DNA from: Bacteroidales bacterium UBA3623
Lineage (GTDB): Bacteria; Bacteroidota; Bacteroidia; Bacteroidales; UBA932
Reading direction: 5' to 3'
DNA: 64,000 nucleotides
Assembly (NCBI GenBank): GCA_002373715.1
Contig: DFLI01000051.1
Span: 37,399 to 101,398 of the forward strand
The translations under genes were made by a program, and so were the position numbers. The notes beneath the pieces are model-generated. The model saw only the letters and a program-made list of their open reading frames with translations. It did not search any database and had not been told where the DNA came from. Below, piece by piece: positions 34,713 through 41,025 of the stretch (position 1 is the first letter of the stretch; each line of letters starts with the position of its first letter).

Positions 34713-35881
34713 GTTGGCTTAATCAGTGGTACCAGGTTGTCCGCCGCGAAGTGCGCATTATGTACAGCCGCCCCATCTATTTGCTGGGGTCGGTAGGTGT
34801 GATGGCGGCATCGGCCCTGTTCTTCCTTACTTTCATGGGAGAAGGGCTGCCCCAAAAACTGCGCATTGGCGTAGTGGACCTGGACCAGACTTCTACCTCC
34901 CGGAACTTCCGGGAGCAGCTGGACGCCACCCAGCTGGGCAGCGTAGTGGACTTTGAGTCTGTGAGCGACGCCAGCCGGGAACTGGAAACCGGCCGCATCT
35001 ATGGATATGTGGTGGTTCCCCGCCATTTTGACGAGGATGTGCAAAGCTTCCGCAGCCCCAAGATGGAGGTGTATGTAAACACGCTGTATCCGGTGATTGG
35101 TGGTGCCCTGGCCTACAAGGATATCCTGTACATGGTGAACCTGACCAACGGTGCCGTGCAGCGGGAAGTGCTTCGGGCCAAAGGCATGAACGACCACGAG
35201 ATTATGGCCTCCATCCAGCCCGTGAACATAGATGCCCACACCGTGGGAAATGCCCCCACCAACTACAGCTATTACCTGGTGAACATGATTCTGATGGGCG
35301 TGCTGGCCATGTGCATCACCCTCATCACCGCCTACGCCGTGGGCTCCGAGCTCAAGTACGGCACCTCCAAGCACCTGCTGGAGGCTTCCGGAGACTCCAT
35401 CTTCACCGCCATCCTGGGCAAACTGGCCCCCTACACCCTCCTGTTCGAGGTACTGGGCGTGGTGTTGCAACTGCTGCTGTACGGCCCGCTGCACTACCCC
35501 ATGAACGGCTGCATGGGCTGGCTCATTCTGGCCACGCTGGTGTTTGTGATGGCCTACGAAGCCGTGGGCGTGTTCATTGTGGCCATGGTACCCACCCTGC
35601 GTCTGGGCGTTTGCATCAGCGCTCTGTACAGCGTGCTGGGCTTCTCCTTCGCCGGTTTCACCCTGCCGGTGAGTTCGCTGCCCGCAGCCCTCCAGGGCAT
35701 GAGTGCCATCTTCCCGCTGCGCTTCTACTATCAACTGTATGTGCGCGAAGTGCTGTACGGCACCGGTTTCGCCGGCTGGTGGTGCTACCTGGTGTATATG
35801 CTGCTCTTCCTGCTTATCCCCTTCCTGGGAGCCAGGAGGCTCCACAATGCCTACCGCTACCAGAATTATCCCCGTAACTAA
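34709..35881 (+). CDS. ABC-2 type permease 1
   Basis: 390 residues. TM1 near the N-terminus (PIYLLGSVGVMAASALFFLT), a large periplasmic domain (~50-185, LRIGVVDLDQTSTSRNF), then five more helices with the ABC-2 block LEASGDSIFTAILGKLAPYT. It resembles the YhhJ/YbhR class of permeases that pair with HlyD adaptors. No ATPase gene is present in this operon, so the energy source must be encoded elsewhere or the set works differently. Confidence 0.9.
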   Translation: MSWLNQWYQVVRREVRIMYSRPIYLLGSVGVMAASALFFLTFMGEGLPQKLRIGVVDLDQTSTSRNFREQLDATQLGSVVDFESVSDASRELETGRIYGYVVVPRHFDEDVQSFRSPKMEVYVNTLYPVIGGALAYKDILYMVNLTNGAVQREVLRAKGMNDHEIMASIQPVNIDAHTVGNAPTNYSYYLVNMILMGVLAMCITLITAYAVGSELKYGTSKHLLEASGDSIFTAILGKLAPYTLLFEVLGVVLQLLLYGPLHYPMNGCMGWLILATLVFVMAYEAVGVFIVAMVPTLRLGVCISALYSVLGFSFAGFTLPVSSLPAALQGMSAIFPLRFYYQLYVREVLYGTGFAGWWCYLVYMLLFLLIPFLGARRLHNAYRYQNYPRN

Positions 35882-35883
35882 CT

Positions 35884-37065
35884 ATGTCCTATATTAGCAA
35901 ATGGTTCCACGATATGTGGAACATCTTTACCCAGGAACTCAGGCTCATCGGCCGGGACAATGGCGTTATGCTCATCTTCTGTTTCGCCGGCCTGGTGTAC
36001 CCGCTGCTGTACAACTGGATTTACCACGACGGTGTGGTGGACGAAATGCCCGTAGCCGTGGTGGACAACTCCCGGGGCAGCTACAGCCGCCGCTATGTGC
36101 AGAAGTTTGACGCTACCCGCGAGTGTGCCGTGGCCTACGACTGCGTGTCCATGGCCGAGGCCGAGGAGCTGATGAAAGAGCAGAAGGTGCACGGCATCCT
36201 GTACATCCCCTCCGACTTTGACAGCCGTCTGGCATTAGGAGAACAGGCATTCCTGTCCACCTATGCCGACATGTCCACCTTCCTCTATTACAAGAACATG
36301 ACCCTTGCCTCCAACCTGGTCATGCTGGACGAGGTGCACCAGATTCAAGCCGAGCACTACGCCGCCAAGGGTTTCACCGGGCAGGACGCCGTGCAGCTCA
36401 TAGAGCCGGTGCAGTACGACGACGCCCGTCTGTACAACCCCAACATCTCCTTCACCATGTTTTTCATTTACATGGCGCTCATGATGATTCTGCAACAGGT
36501 GATGTTCTATGGCTCCAGCACCCTGGCAGGCACCCTTCGTGAAGAAGGCCGTAGCTTTGCCAACCTGGTGGAAGGCGGACACGGAATGGGCCGCATTGTG
36601 CTGGGCCGGGGCGCTGCCTATTTCCTGGTATTCCTCTTCCTGGGAGCCTACGGTGCCGTGCTGGTGCCGCACCTCTTCCACCTGCCCATACATGCCGCCT
36701 GGTGGGACATGATGTTGTTCCTGGCTTTCTTCGTGGCCGATATCATCGTGTTCAGCTTCACCTGGTCTTCGGGTATCTACAAGAGGGAAACGGTGCTGGT
36801 GCTGCTACTCTTCGTAACCCCTATTGCCGTGTTCCTCACGGGCTTCACCTGGCCCACGGAGAACTTCCCGGTGTTCTGGAGAATGGTTTCCTACGTGTTC
36901 CCCACCACCTTCGGCTGCCGCGCCTACATGACGCTAACCCAAACCGGCAGTCTCAGCGCCATCGCTCCCCAGCTCCAGGCCATGACCATCCAGACGGTAG
37001 TCTACTACGTGCTAGCTTCTGCCGCGGTGTTTGTGGAGAATAAGATTGGGGTGAGGGAGGCGTGA
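35884..37065 (+). CDS. ABC-2 type permease 2
   Basis: 393 residues, homologous in layout to the preceding permease: an N-terminal helix (GVMLIFCFAGLVYPLLYNWI), a periplasmic domain with VAVVDNSRGSYSRRYVQKFD, and C-terminal helices including MFFIYMALMMILQQVMFYG. The pair probably forms a heterodimer. It starts 2 nt after the first permease and is the last gene of the operon. A hairpin follows at 37066. Confidence 0.9.
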   Translation: MSYISKWFHDMWNIFTQELRLIGRDNGVMLIFCFAGLVYPLLYNWIYHDGVVDEMPVAVVDNSRGSYSRRYVQKFDATRECAVAYDCVSMAEAEELMKEQKVHGILYIPSDFDSRLALGEQAFLSTYADMSTFLYYKNMTLASNLVMLDEVHQIQAEHYAAKGFTGQDAVQLIEPVQYDDARLYNPNISFTMFFIYMALMMILQQVMFYGSSTLAGTLREEGRSFANLVEGGHGMGRIVLGRGAAYFLVFLFLGAYGAVLVPHLFHLPIHAAWWDMMLFLAFFVADIIVFSFTWSSGIYKRETVLVLLLFVTPIAVFLTGFTWPTENFPVFWRMVSYVFPTTFGCRAYMTLTQTGSLSAIAPQLQAMTIQTVVYYVLASAAVFVENKIGVREA

Positions 37066-37225
37066 GGGATTTCGCTTCGCGACATCCCTTGGATGGAGAA
37101 GCTTAAATGAAATAGCATCAGGCCATAGGCCAGAGTGCATTTTCATTGGATAGTCCTTAAGAGCAAGCTCTAAGGACTATCCAACAAAAAAGCACCGCAG
37201 CAAAAGCTGCGATGCTATTTCATTT
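37066..37225. repeat. Nested palindromic element between the efflux operon and tRNA-Ser
   Basis: No gene lies here. In order: an 11-bp hairpin with one mismatch (AGGGATTTCGC / GCGACATCCCT) right at the permease stop; a perfect 15-bp outer inverted repeat (AAATGAAATAGCATC 37105-37119, partner 37211-37225); inside it an 18-bp hairpin with one bulged A and an AA loop (37147-37184, TTGGATAGTCCTTA arms); and the tRNA terminator hairpin. The right outer arm ends one base from the tRNA 3' end. It looks like a small non-autonomous palindromic element or a compound bidirectional terminator. Confidence 0.65.
37185..37216 (-). terminator. Terminator of tRNA-Ser(TGA)
   Basis: Read on the minus strand: AGCATCGCAGC, loop TTTT, GCTGCGGTGCT (one wobble), then a run of T. 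It starts 10 nt after the mature tRNA 3' end. Confidence 0.75.
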
Positions 37226-37226
37226 G

Positions 37227-37311
37227 CGGAGGCGGAGGGATTCGAACCCCCGGAACCTTTCAGTTCAACAGTTTTCAAGACTGCCGCCATCGACCACTCG
37301 GCCACACCTCC
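37227..37311 (-). tRNA. tRNA-Ser (anticodon TGA)
   Basis: An 85-nt class II tRNA. Acceptor GGAGGTG pairs with CGCCTCC, discriminator G, anticodon loop CTTGAAA gives TGA (reads UCA and related), long variable arm GTTGAACTGAAAGGTTC-like, no encoded CCA. Its promoter is a minus-strand TAACTTTG at 37323-37330. Confidence 0.94.
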
Positions 37312-37322
37312 GGATGCGGGTG

Positions 37323-37372
37323 CAAAGTTACGAAAAAATTGTTTGTATTTCTCCTGATTATTCGTACTTTTG
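37323..37372. promoter_or_regulatory. Divergent promoters: tRNA-Ser(TGA) and the 37380 gene
   Basis: Minus strand: TAACTTTG (37323-37330) for the tRNA. Plus strand: TTTG (37342-37345), 19-nt spacer, TACTTTTG (37365-37372), a textbook spacing. The ATG at 37380 is only 7 nt beyond the plus-strand -7 box, implying a leaderless or nearly leaderless mRNA. Confidence 0.75.
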
Positions 37373-37379
37373 TAATGGT

Positions 37380-38603
37380 ATGCGTAGATTCCTCATTATC
37401 ATATCGTTACTATTTGTTACCCTGGCATCCTGGGGCCAGACAGACTCCGTGCGGCTGGGGTATGTGGTCAGGGGAATAGTGAGAGATGCGCAAACCGGCC
37501 GTGCGCTGGAGTCGGTGCACGTATCCGTACCTGGGCGCAATTATGCCAGTGTCACCAATGCAGACGGAGAGTTTATCCTCAAGAGCGACCGCCGCATAGA
37601 TGCCGTGCTTTGCACCTTTGTGGGTTATAAATCCCAGTGGGTGGCTGCGTCGGAATATATTAAGGTAAAACTGGTTAGAGAATCCATTGAACTTCAGGAA
37701 GCTTCCATCATCTCCGGAGACCCTATGGCCATTGTACTGGCCGCTGCCTCTCGGCTCAAAGAGACGTATTGTCCGGAGCCCGAACTGCTGGAATGCTTCT
37801 ACCGGGAAACGGTGCAGAAAAGAAACCGCTATACCTATGTGGCAGAGGCCGTGGCCCGGCTATACCGGGAAAAGAACGACGGCCGCTTCTTCTACAACGA
37901 TGTATCGGCCGTGGAAAAGAGCCGCCTGCTGGTAAGCCAGCGCAAGAAAGATACCCTTAGTGTGAAAACGCAGGGCGGTCCCCAGATGGCCCTCAATTGC
38001 GATTTCTTGAAGATCCCGGCCCTTCTGTTGGCAGAAGATGAACTGGCCCTCTACCGCTTTGATATGGAACTCCCGGCCTATATTGGAGACCGCCTGCAGT
38101 TTGTTATCAAGCTAACGCCGAACAGGGATGCAGAATATCCTCTGTACTTCGCCAAGCTTTACATAGATAGGGAAAGGCTCACTTTCACCCGCATTGAAGC
38201 TTCTCTGGATATGAGGGACCGCGCCAAGGCCATTCACGCCATCCTGGTTTCCAAGCCCCTGAGCCTTCGCTTCTTCCCCGAGGAAGCCACCGTGGTGCTC
38301 AACTATCGGCCCGTTGGAGAAGATGGAGAGCGCGTGCGCCTGGAGTATTTCCGCTCTACCATCCGCTTTGCCTGCGACTGGAAAAAGCGCCTGTTCAAAA
38401 CGCGCTACACCGCTGTCAACGAACTGGTGGTTACAGATGTACGCCCGGAAGCCATTCCTATCCCCCGCAAGGAGCGCTTCCGCAGCTCAGATTATCTGAA
38501 CGACAAAGCCCAAGAGTTCCAGGATCCGGATTTCTGGGCCGATTATAACATCATCGAACCTTCCGAGAGCCTGGAGCACGCCATCGGCCGATTAAGGAAA
38601 TAA
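37380..38603 (+). CDS. Exported protein with carboxypeptidase-regulatory-like domain
   Basis: 407 residues from the ATG at 37380; the frame is open farther upstream but that part runs through the tRNA gene. Signal peptide (1-19, ending ASWGQ), then a carboxypeptidase D regulatory-like beta-sandwich (~28-105: VVRGIVRDAQTGRALESVHV, NADGEFILKSDRRIDAVLCT), then an unrecognised domain with LKETYCPEPELLECFYRETV and VAEAVARLYREKNDGRFF. Proteins of this type are common in Bacteroidota and sit in the periplasm or outer membrane; function unknown. Confidence 0.85.
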   Translation: MRRFLIIISLLFVTLASWGQTDSVRLGYVVRGIVRDAQTGRALESVHVSVPGRNYASVTNADGEFILKSDRRIDAVLCTFVGYKSQWVAASEYIKVKLVRESIELQEASIISGDPMAIVLAAASRLKETYCPEPELLECFYRETVQKRNRYTYVAEAVARLYREKNDGRFFYNDVSAVEKSRLLVSQRKKDTLSVKTQGGPQMALNCDFLKIPALLLAEDELALYRFDMELPAYIGDRLQFVIKLTPNRDAEYPLYFAKLYIDRERLTFTRIEASLDMRDRAKAIHAILVSKPLSLRFFPEEATVVLNYRPVGEDGERVRLEYFRSTIRFACDWKKRLFKTRYTAVNELVVTDVRPEAIPIPRKERFRSSDYLNDKAQEFQDPDFWADYNIIEPSESLEHAIGRLRK

Positions 38604-38621
38604 AAATAGGTGCTAAAATAT

Positions 38622-38652
38622 TTTGCACGGAAGATTTTTTTTCCTACCTTTG
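38622..38652 (+). promoter_or_regulatory. Promoter of tRNA-Val
   Basis: TTTG (38622-38625), 19-nt spacer, TACCTTTG (38645-38652): a full consensus promoter 14 nt before the tRNA. Confidence 0.85.
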
Positions 38653-38666
38653 CAGTCCCCAATCAT

Positions 38667-38741
38667 AGGGGCGTAGCTCAGCTGGTTTAGAGCGCTTCAG
38701 TCACATTGAAGAGGTCATCGGTTCGAATCCGATCGTCCCTA
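38667..38741 (+). tRNA. tRNA-Val (anticodon CAC)
   Basis: 75 nt. Acceptor AGGGGCG pairs with CGTCCCT (one wobble), discriminator A, anticodon stem CTTCA/TGAAG around loop GTCACAT gives CAC, T-arm ATCGG TTCGAAT CCGAT. CCA is not encoded. Confidence 0.92.
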
Positions 38742-38749
38742 CTAAAAAC

Positions 38750-38779
38750 AAGACCTGGCCATTTGGCCGGGTCTTTTTT
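38750..38779 (+). terminator. Terminator of tRNA-Val
   Basis: AGACCTGGCC, loop ATTT, GGCCGGGTCT, then six T. It is followed at 38786-38820 by another inverted repeat (GGGTTGTCGAACC / GGTTCGACCC) that may end the long minus-strand operon arriving from the other side. Confidence 0.9.
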
Positions 38780-38853
38780 GTATAGGGTGATCGGGTTGTC
38801 GAACCGGCAGGTTCGACCCGACGCAGCAGGTGAGCGCAATCAAGGTTGCGGGA

Positions 38854-39591
38854 TTACAGCTCCTGCAGGAATTCTTCTGCCTGGGCCAGTGTGTCCAGTT
38901 TGCCTACATCCACCAGTTTGAGGTCCCTTGCCATTACTCCGTAGATGGGGTAGTTCTTGCATTCCTGGATGTAGAAATCCATGATGGGGAAACGGCCACT
39001 GAAACCGGCCTTCTCAAAGGCCTCGAAGATGGCCGGAGACACATTGTGAATGCCGGAGAAAGCCAACTTGTGGTAATGGTCCGGATTCAGATTCGGATAC
39101 GGGGAACGGACTTCTCCGGTGGCCACATTGGTCCAGCCCACCAGGCGCATTTCTCCGTCGAAGAGCAGGTAGCGGGAGGTTTCCCGCTGGCTCACCAGCA
39201 GCGTGGAAAGGGCCTCGGGGCGCGTTTGGGAGCGCAGCCAGGCAATATCCAGATTGGACAGGATATCTACGTTATGGATGAGGAACGGTTCCCCGGTGGG
39301 CAGGATCAAATCCTTGGCGTGGGCTATGCCACCGCCGGTTTCCAGAAGCTCATCGGTCTCGTCAGAAATGGAGATGGGCAGACCGAAATCGTGGGTGGCC
39401 AGGTATTCGCGGATTTGCCCGGCGAAATGATGCACATTTATCACCAGTTCCGTATAGCCGGCGGCTTTGAGCTTGGTAATAACGTGATACAGGAGCGGTT
39501 CTCCGCCTACGGGCACCAGCGCCTTGGGCAGGGTGTCGGTGATGGGCTTCAGGCGGGTTCCCAGACCCGCCGCAAAGATCATCGCCTTCAT
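38854..39591 (-). CDS. MurU-like sugar-1-phosphate nucleotidyltransferase
   Basis: 245 residues. NTP-transferase signature MKAMIFAAGLGTRLKPITDT with LPKALVPVGGEPL, then VDILSNLDIAWL carrying the metal Asp. The size and the neighbouring kinase match the AmgK/MurU pair of cell-wall recycling, in which MurU joins UMP to MurNAc-1-phosphate; a mannose- or other sugar-1-phosphate is possible. It starts 2 nt after the kinase stop and is the last gene of the eight-gene operon, though the kinase/transferase pair may be a housekeeping unit that the upstream genes read into. Confidence 0.85.
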   Translation of the reverse strand: MKAMIFAAGLGTRLKPITDTLPKALVPVGGEPLLYHVITKLKAAGYTELVINVHHFAGQIREYLATHDFGLPISISDETDELLETGGGIAHAKDLILPTGEPFLIHNVDILSNLDIAWLRSQTRPEALSTLLVSQRETSRYLLFDGEMRLVGWTNVATGEVRSPYPNLNPDHYHKLAFSGIHNVSPAIFEAFEKAGFSGRFPIMDFYIQECKNYPIYGVMARDLKLVDVGKLDTLAQAEEFLQEL

Positions 39592-39593
39592 GG

Positions 39594-41015
39594 CTAGAGC
39601 ATTTTTTCGATGTTGAGTTCCCGGTGGGTAACCGTGACCTTGACGTCAAACTTGTCCATAAGGTGACGGGCCAGGTGCTCGGCGCTGTAAACGGAGCGGT
39701 GCTGGCCGCCGGTGCAGCCGAAGCACACCTGCAGGTTGGTGAACTTGCGCTCGATAAAGCGCTTGACGTGAGCGTCCACCAGGTTGTACACGCTGTCCAG
39801 GAATACCTTGATTTCCCCGTCGTCTTCCAGGAACTTGATCACTTCCGGATCCATTCCGTTGAACTGGCGGTAGTACTCGTACTTGCCGGGATTGTTGACG
39901 CTGCGGCAGTCAAAGACGTAGCCGCCGCCGTTGCCGGTGGTATCGGCCGGAACACCTTTCTTATAGGCAAAACTGTAGATGTGCACGGACAGACGGTGGT
40001 CCTGGGCAATTTCGTTGAGCTCCGGCAGGGAGGCCATCTTGCTCAGGAGGTCGTTCATGTACGGATAGGCCGAGAAGGGCGTCTGCAGCAGTTTGCGAAG
40101 ATTGCTGAGGGCGTAAGGAACGCTGGCCAGGAAGTGGGGTTTCTTTTCGAAGTAGCCGCGGAAACCGTAGGCTCCCAGCACCTGCATGGTGCGGAACAGC
40201 ACAAACAGGCGCAGACGGCTGCGGAAGTGGGCCTCGTCCACTTTCTTGTACTGCTGAAGGGCTTCCAGATAAGTGCCGATAAGCTCCTGCTTCATATCTT
40301 CCGGGAAACGGGAGCGGGCCTGCCAGATGAAGGAGGCCACGTCGTAGTAGATGGGACCGCGGCGGCCGCCCTGGAAATCGATGAACCACGGGGCGCCGTC
40401 CTTCACCATCACATTGCGGGCCTGGAAGTCCCTGTACATGAAAGTGTTGTCTTCTTCCTGAAGCAAGTCGGCCTTGAACTTCTCGAAATCGTCCTGCAGC
40501 AGGACTTCGTTGAATTCCAGACCGGTGGCCTTGAGGAAGCAGTATTTGAAGTAGTTAAGGTCGAAGTCCACCATGCGGGCGTCGAACGCCTCCTGGGGGT
40601 AGCAGTTCTTCCATTCCAGGCCTTCGGCCCCCACAAACTGGATTTTGGGAAGTTCGGCGATGGCGCTCTTCAGAAGGGCGGTTTCTTCGGGGCTGTAAAA
40701 GCCACTCTCACGGCCCTGGGCTACCATCCCGAAGAGAACCTGGTCTCCCAGGTCTTCCTGGATGTAGGCGCTGCCGTCTTCGCTTACGGCTAGCACCGTA
40801 GGAACCCGCAGGCCCTTCTCCTTGAAGTGCTTGGCCAGATAGATGAAACTGTGGTTCTCCTGCAGATTGGTGCCCACGGCGCCAATGAGCGAGAGTCCGT
40901 CACTCTTTAAGCGAAAGTACCGACGGTTGCTGCCCGAAGCGGGAAGCTCCAGGATTTCCGTCAGTTTCTGTCCGGTATAGGATTCAAATAAGGGTCTGAG
41001 TATCTGTTCCGACAT
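39594..41015 (-). CDS. Sugar kinase (AmgK/APH fold) fused to a RapZ C-terminal domain
   Basis: 473 residues, two domains. Residues ~1-330 are an aminoglycoside-phosphotransferase-like kinase: SNRRYFRLKSDGLSLIGAVG, catalytic loop MYRDFQARNVMVKDG and metal site FIDFQGGRRGPI. In cell-wall recycling AmgK phosphorylates C1 of MurNAc/GlcNAc. Residues ~340-473 match the C-terminal half of RapZ (VFDCRSVNNPGKYEYYRQFN, then FGCTGGQHRSVYSAEHLARH and VTHRE), which in enteric bacteria binds glucosamine-6-phosphate and the GlmZ sRNA. The RapZ ATPase half is absent. The fusion suggests a kinase controlled by an amino-sugar phosphate. Starts 10 nt after the NRPS-like gene. Confidence 0.85.
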   Translation of the reverse strand: MSEQILRPLFESYTGQKLTEILELPASGSNRRYFRLKSDGLSLIGAVGTNLQENHSFIYLAKHFKEKGLRVPTVLAVSEDGSAYIQEDLGDQVLFGMVAQGRESGFYSPEETALLKSAIAELPKIQFVGAEGLEWKNCYPQEAFDARMVDFDLNYFKYCFLKATGLEFNEVLLQDDFEKFKADLLQEEDNTFMYRDFQARNVMVKDGAPWFIDFQGGRRGPIYYDVASFIWQARSRFPEDMKQELIGTYLEALQQYKKVDEAHFRSRLRLFVLFRTMQVLGAYGFRGYFEKKPHFLASVPYALSNLRKLLQTPFSAYPYMNDLLSKMASLPELNEIAQDHRLSVHIYSFAYKKGVPADTTGNGGGYVFDCRSVNNPGKYEYYRQFNGMDPEVIKFLEDDGEIKVFLDSVYNLVDAHVKRFIERKFTNLQVCFGCTGGQHRSVYSAEHLARHLMDKFDVKVTVTHRELNIEKML

Positions 41016-41025
41016 AGTGGAAAGT

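Noticed and set aside
37147..37184. 18-bp hairpin as an integron attC site
   Set aside because: There is no integrase, no cassette structure and no conserved core sites.
37212..37379. N-terminal extension of the 37380 gene
   Set aside because: The extension would be translated from the antisense of tRNA-Ser, and the promoter and signal peptide place the start at 37380.
38706..38921. Small plus-strand ORF overlapping tRNA-Val
   Set aside because: It runs through the tRNA and its terminator and has no start or coding signature.
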